Positions 1 to 8,126 of a stretch of 22,031 nt of DNA are shown here, in pieces (position 1 is the stretch's first letter; each line of letters starts with the position of its first letter). The notes beneath the pieces are model-generated. The model was given only the letters and a program-made list of their open reading frames with translations, had not been told where the DNA came from and ran no database searches. Origin of the DNA: an uncultured Anaerostipes sp. GTDB lineage: Bacteria > Bacillota > Clostridia > Lachnospirales > Lachnospiraceae. The DNA is taken from contig CAAEIR010000110.1 in the NCBI GenBank assembly GCA_900756035.1, positions 1 through 22,031 on the forward strand. The letters run 5' to 3'. Both the position numbers and the translations under genes were made by a program.

Positions 1-780
1 GCCACCAATACAGTTTTTATGCCTTTGGGAATTGTAACCGGAGGATTCAGCGGATTGGGCATCATCCTATGGGAGATGTTTCATATTCCACTGTGGGTGA
101 CAAATGTGGTATTGAATGTTCCGGTTTTTTTTGGAGCTTATTACTGTAAGAAAAAAACTTTTTTTTGGAATACGCTTTTTGGGGCGGCAGCGCTTTCTGT
201 ATTTTTGGCAATTTTGCCGAAATTCTCTTTCTTTCCAAAAGACTTTTATGTTAATTTAATTTTGGGTAGCCTTTTGATGGGTATTGGACTGGGCATTATA
301 CTAAAGGATGGAAATTCGACCGGAGGTACGGATTTGATAGCGGTGCTGTTAAAGATCCGGTTTCCGCATATGAGCATAGCAGTACTTCTGGGAATTTTGG
401 ATGGATTGATCGTATTTACCGGAATCTTTGTTTTCGGAATTGAGAAAGTCTGTTATGCACTTCTTTGTATTTATGGAATTGCAAAGATTACAGATGTTGT
501 GGCAGAGGGGCCAGGGAGTTCAAGAATGGTGTGGGTAATCAGCAAACGTCAGGAGGAGATTTCAAAGGGAATTCTTTATGATCGTGGAAGAGGCGTTACG
601 AAAATTTTAGCGGAAGGAGCTTATAGCAGAAGGCAGATGCCGATGCTGCTGTGCATTGTCTCAAGGAAAGAAGTTTCTGAGATTAAGGAAATTGTGAGAA
701 AATATGATCCCAATGCTTTTGTCATTATATCTGATGCAAGGGAGACAATCGGGGAAGGTTTTGTAGAATTTCCACAATGA
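1..780 (+). CDS. YitT family membrane protein (5' partial)
   Basis: Integral membrane protein of the YitT/DUF161 family with a C-terminal DUF2179 domain; molecular function is not firmly known for this family. The frame is open from base 1 (ATNTVF before the first Met at 19), and the segment around PLGIVTGGFSGLG matches the usual first-helix region of YitT proteins, which is preceded by about 20-30 residues, so the true start lies upstream of the window. Hydrophobic segments follow one another through roughly the first 160 visible residues. The last ~90 residues form the soluble DUF2179 part, ending in the family-typical FVIISDARETIGEGF. The following 95 bases hold only an AT-rich weak hairpin (AAAAAT/ATTTTT near 785-801) and a possible promoter. 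Family assignment is secure; the role is not. Confidence 0.9.
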   Translation, partial: ATNTVFMPLGIVTGGFSGLGIILWEMFHIPLWVTNVVLNVPVFFGAYYCKKKTFFWNTLFGAAALSVFLAILPKFSFFPKDFYVNLILGSLLMGIGLGIILKDGNSTGGTDLIAVLLKIRFPHMSIAVLLGILDGLIVFTGIFVFGIEKVCYALLCIYGIAKITDVVAEGPGSSRMVWVISKRQEEISKGILYDRGRGVTKILAEGAYSRRQMPMLLCIVSRKEVSEIKEIVRKYDPNAFVIISDARETIGEGFVEFPQ

Positions 781-804
781 TATGTAAAAATAGCTAAATT
801 TTTC

Positions 805-833
805 TTTTTATTTTGGTGAAAATGCTGTATAGT
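805..833 (+). promoter_or_regulatory. possible weak sigma-A promoter for the CdaR-like gene
   Basis: TATAGT at 828-833 is one base off the -10 consensus and lies about 40 bases before the regulator's start codon. The hexamer 17 bases upstream (TTTTTA, 805-810) is a poor -35 in a T-rich stretch. The call rests mainly on the -10 and on this being the only gap ahead of the regulator-ftsEX run. Confidence 0.3.
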
Positions 834-875
834 AAAAGAAAGGATCGAACGGTATATATGAAAGGTTGATGGGGA

Positions 876-1961
876 ATGATTTCAAATCAGATTTTACAGG
901 AGACAATTAGTGGGATGAAAGATGTGACGGGAATCGATCTTTGCATTTTAGATCTATCTGGTCATGTGGTAGTAACAACGATAGAAGATATGGAAAACCT
1001 GACGGAGCAGGCACAGGAATTTGCAGATTCAATGGCAGAAAGTCAGGTAGTGGATGAATTCCAGTATTTTAAGATTTTTGATGAACAGAGGCTGGAGTAT
1101 ATTCTGCTGGTGAATGACATGGGTGAAAATGCATACACCATTGGGAAACTTGCAGTGATGCAGATTCAGAATCTGCTGACTGCTTATAAGGAGCGTTTGG
1201 ACAAAGAGAATTTTGTGAAGAATCTGCTTAGAGACAATTTGCTGTTGGTGGATATCTATAATCGTTCTAAAAAATTACATATTGAAGTAGAGCAGCGCAG
1301 AGTTGCTTTCTTAATTCAGGCAGCATATGAAAAAGAACAGAATCTTCTGGAGGCAATGAGAGAAGTAGAGACAACAGAGGATAGCGATTTTATAACGGCA
1401 GTCGATGAAAAAAGCATTGTTTTTGTAACACCTGTTCTCCCGGAGGATACACAAATTCAGTTTATTCTCCATGCAAAGGAGATTCAAAAAGGACTAAAAC
1501 AGTACGGGATCAAAGACATAAAAATTGCAATAGGCAATGTAGCCGAGACCATTAAGGATGTATCACGTTCTTATAAAGAAGCCCAGATTGCAATGGATGT
1601 CAGCAAAATTTTTTACGAAGACTCCACGGTGATTGCCTACAATCAACTGGGGATCGGCAGGCTGATTTATCAGTTGCCTCTGCCATTATGTAAGATGTTT
1701 ATTCGGGAAGTTTTTGGAGATTACTCACCAGATTCGATTGACCCGGAGACTTTAGCAACGATTGACAAATTTTTTGAGAATAATCTGAATGTTTCAGAAA
1801 CTTCCAGACAGTTATTTATTCACAGAAATACTCTGGTGTATCGTCTGGATAAGATTCAAAAAAATACGAATTTGGATCTTCGAAATTTTGAAGATGCGAT
1901 TGCATTTAAAATTGCATTGATGGTTGTAAAGTATATGAAGCATATGGATACAATGGATTAG
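876..1961 (+). CDS. CdaR/PucR-type transcriptional regulator
   Basis: Predicted DNA-binding regulator of 361 residues. The first ~130 residues resemble the sugar-diacid recognition domain of CdaR (start ISNQILQETI, then GIDLCILDLSGHVVVTT). Residues about 140-260 are a degenerate GGDEF-like region, and residues about 296-355 are the PucR C-terminal helix-turn-helix (NVSETSRQLFIHRNTLVYRLDKIQ). The Met at 876 is preceded by AAAGG at about 10 bases. The gene is followed after only 4 bases by ftsE, which has no good ribosome binding site of its own, suggesting one transcript and translational coupling. The natural ligand is unknown; despite the family name, the neighbourhood (cell division, wall hydrolysis) gives no support for diacid metabolism. 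Family call is firm, target genes are inference. Confidence 0.85.
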   Translation: MISNQILQETISGMKDVTGIDLCILDLSGHVVVTTIEDMENLTEQAQEFADSMAESQVVDEFQYFKIFDEQRLEYILLVNDMGENAYTIGKLAVMQIQNLLTAYKERLDKENFVKNLLRDNLLLVDIYNRSKKLHIEVEQRRVAFLIQAAYEKEQNLLEAMREVETTEDSDFITAVDEKSIVFVTPVLPEDTQIQFILHAKEIQKGLKQYGIKDIKIAIGNVAETIKDVSRSYKEAQIAMDVSKIFYEDSTVIAYNQLGIGRLIYQLPLPLCKMFIREVFGDYSPDSIDPETLATIDKFFENNLNVSETSRQLFIHRNTLVYRLDKIQKNTNLDLRNFEDAIAFKIALMVVKYMKHMDTMD

Positions 1962-1965
1962 GGTT

Positions 1966-2646
1966 ATGATTACATTAAATAACGTAACGAAAGAGTATAA
2001 AAAAGGAAATGTTGGTCTGGATCAGGTTTCACTTCATATCGATAAAGGCGAGTTTGTTTTTATTGTTGGGAAAAGTGGTTCCGGGAAGACGACATTAATG
2101 AAGCTTCTTCAGAAGGAATTGGAGACTACCAGTGGGGAGATTGTTGTGAACGGACAGGATTATCGGCATCTGAATCGAAGGAAGCTTCCGAAGTTTCGAC
2201 GTCAGATGGGAATGGTGTTTCAGGATTTCCGTCTTTTAAAAGATCGTACGATTTTTGAGAATGTTGCCTTTGCACAGAAGGTTGTTGAGGCACCCAATCG
2301 TTCCATTAAGCGTCAGGTTGTGACGATGTTGGATCTTGTTGGATTAAAGGATCGTATGAATGCGCTGCCAAGTGAGTTGTCCGGTGGAGAACAGCAGCGT
2401 GTAGCGATTGCAAGGGCATTGGTGAATCATCCGGTACTTTTGCTGGCGGATGAGCCCACAGGAAATCTGGATCCGGTGACGGCGAGAGAGATTATGGAGT
2501 TGCTTTCAGATATTAATAAGAGCGGGACAACTGTTTTGGTAGTAACACATAATCGCGAGCTGGTTAATGAGATGGGCAAACGTGTCATATTGTTGGATGA
2601 AGGACATATCGAACAGGATGAAATAAGAGGATCTTATGATATTTAG
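1966..2646 (+). CDS. ftsE: cell division ATP-binding protein FtsE
   Basis: Cytoplasmic ATPase of the FtsEX complex, an ABC-type machine that does not transport but passes ATP-driven shape changes to periplasmic or extracellular peptidoglycan hydrolases. All ABC motifs are present in 226 residues: Walker A GKSGSGKTT (35-43), Q-loop Q86, signature LSGGE (138-142), Walker B LLLADEP (158-164) and H-loop H195. Length is normal for FtsE. The start at 1966 is 4 bases after the upstream regulator's stop and lacks a clear Shine-Dalgarno (only GGATTAGGG), so coupled translation is likely. Its last 11 bases overlap the start of ftsX, the usual arrangement. Confidence 0.95.
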   Translation: MITLNNVTKEYKKGNVGLDQVSLHIDKGEFVFIVGKSGSGKTTLMKLLQKELETTSGEIVVNGQDYRHLNRRKLPKFRRQMGMVFQDFRLLKDRTIFENVAFAQKVVEAPNRSIKRQVVTMLDLVGLKDRMNALPSELSGGEQQRVAIARALVNHPVLLLADEPTGNLDPVTAREIMELLSDINKSGTTVLVVTHNRELVNEMGKRVILLDEGHIEQDEIRGSYDI

Positions 2647-3544
2647 AAGGTTTATATATGGAGTCAGAGAGGGGACAAAGAATATTTTCCGAAATAAGAT
2701 GTTTTCTCTGGCGTCGTTAGGGACGATCATCGCCTGTGTTTTTTTGCTTGGAGTTTTCTTGGCGGTGATTTTAAATGTCCGGTCTACTGTAAAACAAATG
2801 GAGAGTTCTGTGGGGATTTCCGTATTTTTTGAATCGGGAGTTTCGGGAGAGCGAAAAAAGCAGATCGGAAAAGAAATTCGAAAGAAGGAAGACGTTGCTA
2901 CTATGCGGTATGTAACGGCAGAAGAGGCATGGGATACTTATAAAGAAGATGTATTTAAGGGAAATGAGGAACTTCTGGAGGGATTTGAGGGAAAGAATCC
3001 TTTAGGGGAATCGGATTCCTATGAAATTACGTTAAAAGAGGTAAAATCTTATAAAGAAGTGACAAGTCAGCTCCAAAAGATTGATGGTGTCAGAAAAGTC
3101 CGCTATTCAGAAGGAGCAGCAGAGGGCATGACAAAGATGAATGTGATGGGCACGTATTTGGCAGCAGCAATTATTCTTATTTTGATGGGTGTATCAGTCT
3201 TTCTTGTCAGTAATACTGTATCAGTGGGAGTGGCGGTTCGAGAGGAAGAAATTGCTATTATGAAACTGATTGGCGCATCCAATGGATTTGTGAAGGCACC
3301 GTTTCGGGCGGAAGGAATTATGATTGGTCTTCTCGGATCCATGATTCCGGTAGCTGTTATTTGTATCGGATATGAGGGGATTATCACCTGGCTGAATGAT
3401 AAGTTCCATGTGGTAACAGTATTTATGAAGTTTGTACCGATCCGTGAGGTTGTGATGTACTTGCTTCCGTTATCTTTGCTTGTAGGGTTGGTGATTGGGC
3501 TTTTGGGAAGTTCCATTACAATGCGCAAGTATCTAAAGGTCTAG
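2636..3544 (+). CDS. ftsX: cell division membrane protein FtsX
   Basis: Membrane partner of FtsE, 302 residues. Topology fits FtsX: a short basic cytoplasmic N-terminus, TM1 about 24-46, a large extracellular loop (about 47-172) that in the family contacts wall hydrolases or their activators, TM2 about 174-194, TM3 about 227-248 and TM4 about 272-294. The cytoplasmic segment between TM2 and TM3 (VAVREEEIAIMKLIGASNGF) is the conserved FtsX coupling region that meets FtsE. The start at 2636 lies inside ftsE and has a good AAGAGG site 5 bases away. The next gene, 13 bases downstream, encodes a secreted M23 hydrolase, the natural candidate for the enzyme it controls. Confidence 0.95.
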   Translation: MIFRRFIYGVREGTKNIFRNKMFSLASLGTIIACVFLLGVFLAVILNVRSTVKQMESSVGISVFFESGVSGERKKQIGKEIRKKEDVATMRYVTAEEAWDTYKEDVFKGNEELLEGFEGKNPLGESDSYEITLKEVKSYKEVTSQLQKIDGVRKVRYSEGAAEGMTKMNVMGTYLAAAIILILMGVSVFLVSNTVSVGVAVREEEIAIMKLIGASNGFVKAPFRAEGIMIGLLGSMIPVAVICIGYEGIITWLNDKFHVVTVFMKFVPIREVVMYLLPLSLLVGLVIGLLGSSITMRKYLKV

Positions 3545-3557
3545 AGGAGAAAGTACC

Positions 3558-4700
3558 ATGAAGAAAAAATATTTTATGGCAGTGCTGTGCATCCTGACTG
3601 TGATGAGCGTGGTAAGTGTAAGCTTTTTGGGGACAGTGTCTGCAAAGAATCAAAAGCAGAAAGTTAAAGACGAAAATAAAAAGCTGGAAACAATGACCAA
3701 AAAGATGGCGGATGAAGTCAGAGATCTGGATGAAAAAATGCAAAAACGGAATGAGACTTATGAGAAATATAAGGAAGAATTGTCTTCTGTACAAGAAGAA
3801 CTGAAACAGACAAAAGAGCAGCTGAAAGAAGCCAAAGATTCAAAACAAAAGCAATATGAGATTATGAGTAAGCGTATTAAGTTTTTGTATGAAAATGGGA
3901 ATATGGTCTATCTGGAAGCGATTTTTGAGGCAAAGAATTTTCAGGAATTTCTAACTCGCGCAGAATATGTATCGAAGATTTCAAAATATGACAGCAGTAT
4001 GTTTTCAAAATTGCAGAAAACCGAGAATAAGATTCGGGCAGAAGAGAAGAATTTAAAAGAGGAGTATACAACTGTTGCCAAGTTGACGAAAGATGCTAAG
4101 AGTGAGAAGGAAAAACTGGATCAGGCAGTGTCGGAGAAGAAAGCTAAGATGGCTGAATATCAGAAAAAACTGGCTTCCAATAAGCAGCTTTTGGCTCAAT
4201 ATGAGGAAGAGGAACACCGTCAGGAAGAGTTGGACAGTGCGGCAGGTCAGGATCAATCTTCGGGAGATTCTTCCGGAGGCGGGGAGTCTTCTTCATCGAA
4301 TGCCGGAGGAACAGGAAGTCTGACCTGGCCAGTTCCGTCTCTTCACAGTATATCATCCGGTTATGGATATCGTATTCATCCTGTAACCGGAGAACGTAAA
4401 CTTCACGCAGGAATAGATATTCCCTGTTCTACGGGAACATCCATAGTTGCAGCGGATGGAGGAACAGTGACAGTAGCGGGATATAGCTCTTATAATGGAA
4501 ATTATTTAAAGATCAGTCACGGTAATGGAATTGAGACAATGTATCTTCATTGTTCGAAACTGCTTGTCTCCTCAGGTTCCAGAGTCCGAAAGGGGCAGAC
4601 CATTGCAAGGTCAGGAGCGACAGGCATGGTCAGTGGAGCGCACCTTCATTTTGTTGTAAAGAAAAACGGACAATATGTTAATCCAATGAATTATTTATAA
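3558..4700 (+). CDS. secreted coiled-coil M23 (LytM) endopeptidase, probable FtsEX effector
   Basis: Peptidoglycan endopeptidase of 380 residues. Residues 1-29 are a signal peptide with likely cleavage after V-S-A. About 31-226 is a long charged coiled coil, about 227-253 a Ser/Gly-rich linker, and about 255-380 a LytM/M23 domain. Zinc and catalytic residues are all visible: H283 and D287 (HAGID), H331 (YLHC) and H362/H364 (HLHF). The domain therefore looks enzymatically competent, unlike the degenerate LytM domain of E. coli EnvC. Coiled coil plus hydrolase next to ftsEX recalls the FtsEX-dependent enzymes PcsB and CwlO, although those use CHAP or NlpC/P60 domains. An AGGAG site precedes the start. 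M23 and secretion are certain; activation by FtsEX is inferred from context and architecture. Confidence 0.92.
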   Translation: MKKKYFMAVLCILTVMSVVSVSFLGTVSAKNQKQKVKDENKKLETMTKKMADEVRDLDEKMQKRNETYEKYKEELSSVQEELKQTKEQLKEAKDSKQKQYEIMSKRIKFLYENGNMVYLEAIFEAKNFQEFLTRAEYVSKISKYDSSMFSKLQKTENKIRAEEKNLKEEYTTVAKLTKDAKSEKEKLDQAVSEKKAKMAEYQKKLASNKQLLAQYEEEEHRQEELDSAAGQDQSSGDSSGGGESSSSNAGGTGSLTWPVPSLHSISSGYGYRIHPVTGERKLHAGIDIPCSTGTSIVAADGGTVTVAGYSSYNGNYLKISHGNGIETMYLHCSKLLVSSGSRVRKGQTIARSGATGMVSGAHLHFVVKKNGQYVNPMNYL

Positions 4701-4725
4701 AATAAAGACCGGGAGGAATTTTTTC

Positions 4726-5865
4726 ATGAAGAAGTTTTCAAAAATACTAGTTGGAGTTTTAGTCGTCATATGTCTTGTAGAGGGCTTTTTCTTATTCCGG
4801 GCATACGGATTTTCTGATGATACGCTTTCTATGGCACGCAAGGTCAGCCGAATTGAGCAAATCATTGATAAATATTATAAAGGCTCTGTAGATCAGAAGG
4901 AATTGGAAGATTACACATATCGGGGATTGGTAGCCGGTTTGGGGGATCAGTATTCCGCATATTATTCGGAGGAAGATTTTGCAGAACTGGAAGAATCAAC
5001 CAGCGGAGTATATTATGGTGTCGGGATTTATCTGACTCAGGATGTAAAAACAGGGGTGATCACTGTTGTTAAGACGATCAAAGGGAGTTCTGCCGATGGG
5101 AAAGGAATGAAAAAAGGGGATATACTGACACAAGTAGATGATCACAAGGTGAAAATTACAGAGAGTTTGGATGAGATTGTAAAAAAGATTAAGGGAGAAG
5201 AAGGAACCAAAGTATCGCTGACGTTCCGGAGAGGTTCTGATTCTAAGACTTATAAGCTCACAAGAAGATCTGTAGAGAATCCTACGGTAGAAACGAAGAT
5301 GTTGAAAAATAATATTGGCTATTTGTCGATTTTAGAATTTGATGAAATTACGGTTACTCAGTTTGAAACAGGTCTTGCGAAACTTAAGAAACAGGGAGCC
5401 GAGTCACTGATTATTGATTTGAGAGATAATCCGGGAGGACTGTTAAAGAGTGTGACTCAGATTGCTGAAAAAATTCTTCCGAAAGGAACCATTGTTTATA
5501 CAGAGGATAAAGATGGAAATAAAAAATACTACAAGGACGAAGATAATCAGCAGCTTCATATGCCACTATGTATTCTGACCAATGAAAACAGTGCCAGTGC
5601 ATCAGAGATTCTCGCAGGAGCAGTGAAAGACCGCAATGCAGGAACTTTGGTGGGAGAGAAAACTTTTGGAAAAGGAATTGTTCAGGGATTTTTTGATGTG
5701 GGAGATGGCTCTTACGTGAAACTTACCTACTCTTCCTATTATACACCGGCGGGGCATAACATTCATAAGAAGGGAATTAAGCCGGATGTAACGGTAAAAG
5801 ATAATACAAAGACAAAAGCAGATGAACAGCTTCAGAAAGCAGTAGAGATTTTAGAAAAAAAATAA
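4726..5865 (+). CDS. ctpA: S41 family C-terminal processing protease (CtpA-like)
   Basis: Membrane-anchored serine protease of 379 residues acting outside the membrane. A single N-terminal hydrophobic segment (about 7-26) is an anchor or uncleaved signal. A PDZ domain spans about 94-170 and the S41 catalytic domain about 190-375. The Ser/Lys dyad is visible as S291 in NSASASEI and K316 in TFGKG, 25 residues apart exactly as in E. coli Prc and Bacillus CtpA. The start has a GGGAGG site. It is the last gene before a hairpin terminator, so it probably shares a transcript with ftsEX and the M23 hydrolase. In other bacteria such proteases trim or degrade wall hydrolases; that role here is inference from adjacency. 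Confidence 0.93.
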   Translation: MKKFSKILVGVLVVICLVEGFFLFRAYGFSDDTLSMARKVSRIEQIIDKYYKGSVDQKELEDYTYRGLVAGLGDQYSAYYSEEDFAELEESTSGVYYGVGIYLTQDVKTGVITVVKTIKGSSADGKGMKKGDILTQVDDHKVKITESLDEIVKKIKGEEGTKVSLTFRRGSDSKTYKLTRRSVENPTVETKMLKNNIGYLSILEFDEITVTQFETGLAKLKKQGAESLIIDLRDNPGGLLKSVTQIAEKILPKGTIVYTEDKDGNKKYYKDEDNQQLHMPLCILTNENSASASEILAGAVKDRNAGTLVGEKTFGKGIVQGFFDVGDGSYVKLTYSSYYTPAGHNIHKKGIKPDVTVKDNTKTKADEQLQKAVEILEKK

Positions 5866-5881
5866 AATAAGTTATAAGATG

Positions 5882-5920
5882 AAGCATGGAATAAAAGTTT
5901 GGATATTCCGTGCTTTATTT
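5882..5920 (+). terminator. intrinsic terminator after ctpA
   Basis: A 12-bp stem (5882-5893 with 5904-5915, one G-T pair) with a 10-base loop is followed by TATTTATAAT, a weak T-rich tail. It sits 17 bases after the ctpA stop and separates the wall cluster from uvrBA. Confidence 0.7.
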
Positions 5921-6033
5921 ATAATAGCGATGAGCCAAAGTCCGGGGTTGTACATGAGTATCTTTCGCAATGTAAAACGATTACCATGCATGCGGCAGTC
6001 AGAAATGTTAAAACTAGAATTTATCTAAAGCAC

Positions 6034-6047
6034 AGAACAAACATTCG
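6034..6047. promoter_or_regulatory. LexA (SOS) box-like operator upstream of uvrB
   Basis: AGAACAAACATTCG matches the Gram-positive LexA consensus CGAAC-N4-GTTCG at 8 of 10 fixed positions. It lies just ahead of the uvrB promoter elements, where a repressor could block RNA polymerase. In Bacillus subtilis uvrBA is a known LexA target, which supports the reading, but the site is imperfect. Confidence 0.5.
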
Positions 6048-6054
6048 AATTTTT

Positions 6055-6084
6055 CTGTACTTTATTTTTATATTCTGATATAAT
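6055..6084 (+). promoter_or_regulatory. uvrBA promoter (extended -10)
   Basis: A perfect TATAAT at 6079-6084 is preceded by TG at the extended -10 position (TGATATAAT). The -35 is poor (CTGTAC, 6055-6060). It is about 45 bases before the uvrB start. The stretch 5921-6033 upstream holds nothing I can identify. Confidence 0.65.
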
Positions 6085-6129
6085 AATGAAAGAGAATGAA
6101 AATAATAGATTCATAAGAGGAAAAAGCAT

Positions 6130-8118
6130 ATGGATTATTTTGAATTAGTATCAGAATATAAACCAACCGGCGACCAGCCTCAGGCGATTGAGCAGTTGGT
6201 CAAAGGTTTTAAAGATGGCAATCAGTTTGAGACACTGCTTGGTGTTACCGGATCAGGTAAGACGTTTACTATGGCGAATGTTATACAGCAGCTGAATAAG
6301 CCTACGTTAATACTTGCTCATAATAAGACGCTGGCGGCACAGTTATACAGTGAATTTAAGGCGTTTTTTCCGCATAACGCAGTGGAGTATTTTGTGTCCT
6401 ACTATGATTATTATCAACCGGAAGCCTATGTTCCTTCAACAGATACTTATATCGAGAAGGATTCTTCCGTCAATGATGAGATTGACAAACTGCGCCACAG
6501 TGCTACGGCGGCATTGATTGAGCGAAAGGATGTCATTGTAGTATCCAGTGTTTCCTGTATTTATGGAATTGGTAGTAAAGAAAGTTATACGGAGATGATG
6601 ATCTCCTTAAGACCGGGAATGATCAAAGACCGGGATGAAGTAATAGACGATTTAATTAATATTCAATATGTAAGAAATGAACTGGATTTCAAGCGGGGAA
6701 CCTTCCGTGTAAAAGGAGATGTGCTGGAAATTCTTCCGGTATCTACATTTGAGGACGCTGTCCGCATTGAATTTTTCGGAGATGAGATTGACAGGATTGT
6801 AGAATTCGATATTTTAACGGGAGAAGTGAAGAGAAGTATTAACTTTATCGCTATTTTTCCGGCTTCCCATTATGTTGTGCCTCAGGAACAGATTGAAAAA
6901 GCGATTAAGGGAATCAAAGAAGAACTGGCACAGCAGGTTTCTTATTTTAAGGACAATGATCAGTTGATTGAAGCACAGAGAATCGCAGAGCGGACAAACT
7001 TTGATATAGAGATGCTGAGAGAAACAGGATTTTGTTCCGGAATTGAAAACTATTCCAGACATCTGTCAGGACTTGCACCGGGAGAACCGCCGAATACCCT
7101 GGTTGACTTTTTCGGGGATGATTTTTTAATGATTATTGACGAGTCACATATCACAGTACCGCAGATTGGCGGTATGTATTCCGGAGATCAGTCCAGAAAA
7201 TCAACATTGGTGGATTTCGGATTTCGTCTTCCATCTGCGAAAGATAACCGACCATTGGAATTTGGTGAGTTTGAACAAAAGATCGATCAGATGATGTTTG
7301 TTTCAGCAACACCGGGAAAATATGAAGCTGAGCATGAATTGTTAAGAGCCGAGCAGATCATTCGCCCGACAGGTCTTTTGGACCCTGCCATTGATGTCCG
7401 TCCGGTGGCGGGCCAGATTGACGATCTGTTATCGGAGATTCAGAAAGAAACACAGCAGGGGCACAAGGTTCTTGTGACAACGTTAACGAAACGTATGGCA
7501 GAAGAACTCACGGACTATATGAGAGAAGTCGGGGTACGGGTAAAGTATCTGCATTCAGATATTGATACGTTAGAGCGTATTGAGATTGTCCGGGATCTGC
7601 GTATGGATGTATTCGATGTATTGGTTGGAATTAATCTACTAAGAGAAGGCCTGGATATTCCGGAAATTACTCTTGTGGCGATTCTGGATGCAGACAAGGA
7701 AGGATTTCTCCGCTCAGAAACTTCTCTGGTACAGACGATTGGTCGTGCGGCAAGGAACAGTGAAGGTCACGTTATTATGTATGCAGATACTATGACAGAT
7801 TCTATGAGTGCGGCGATCACAGAAACTAACCGAAGACGGGAGATTCAGGATCGATACAATCAGGAACATGGAATTATTCCAAAGACCATACAAAAAGATG
7901 TTCGTGATCTGATTAAAATTTCAGATGATAATGAAGAGAAGTCAGAGGGTTATGAAAAAGATATTGAGTCCATGACGAAAAAAGAGTTGAAAGAGATTAT
8001 CGAAAGACTTACAAAGAAGATGAATCAGGCAGCAGCTGAATTAAATTTTGAACTTGCTGCCAAGTTAAGAGATGAATTAAAAGAATTTAAAATAGCATAC
8101 AGAGACTATGATAACTAG
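6130..8118 (+). CDS. uvrB: excinuclease ABC subunit B
   Basis: DNA damage-verification helicase of nucleotide excision repair, 662 residues, a normal length. Visible elements: Walker A GVTGSGKT (38-45), the beta-hairpin region with YYDYYQPEAY near residue 95 that clamps one DNA strand, the DESH motif (337-340), helicase motifs LTKRMAEELTDYM, REGLDIPE and QTIGRAARN, and a C-terminal UVR motif (AAAELNFELAAKLRDELKE) that contacts UvrC. The Met at 6130 has an AAGAGG site 9 bases upstream. It is followed after 8 bases by uvrA, so the two are co-transcribed; uvrC is not in the window. Probable SOS control through the LexA-like box upstream. Confidence 0.98.
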   Translation: MDYFELVSEYKPTGDQPQAIEQLVKGFKDGNQFETLLGVTGSGKTFTMANVIQQLNKPTLILAHNKTLAAQLYSEFKAFFPHNAVEYFVSYYDYYQPEAYVPSTDTYIEKDSSVNDEIDKLRHSATAALIERKDVIVVSSVSCIYGIGSKESYTEMMISLRPGMIKDRDEVIDDLINIQYVRNELDFKRGTFRVKGDVLEILPVSTFEDAVRIEFFGDEIDRIVEFDILTGEVKRSINFIAIFPASHYVVPQEQIEKAIKGIKEELAQQVSYFKDNDQLIEAQRIAERTNFDIEMLRETGFCSGIENYSRHLSGLAPGEPPNTLVDFFGDDFLMIIDESHITVPQIGGMYSGDQSRKSTLVDFGFRLPSAKDNRPLEFGEFEQKIDQMMFVSATPGKYEAEHELLRAEQIIRPTGLLDPAIDVRPVAGQIDDLLSEIQKETQQGHKVLVTTLTKRMAEELTDYMREVGVRVKYLHSDIDTLERIEIVRDLRMDVFDVLVGINLLREGLDIPEITLVAILDADKEGFLRSETSLVQTIGRAARNSEGHVIMYADTMTDSMSAAITETNRRREIQDRYNQEHGIIPKTIQKDVRDLIKISDDNEEKSEGYEKDIESMTKKELKEIIERLTKKMNQAAAELNFELAAKLRDELKEFKIAYRDYDN

Positions 8119-8126
8119 GAGAAGAA

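Noticed and set aside
3103..3528. 141-codon - strand frame opposite ftsX
   Set aside because: Antisense shadow of a secure gene, without a ribosome binding site or recognisable domain.
5921..6033. Possible small gene or RNA between ctpA and the uvrB promoter
   Set aside because: Only a 24-codon frame without a ribosome binding site and no stable fold is visible; nothing supports a gene.
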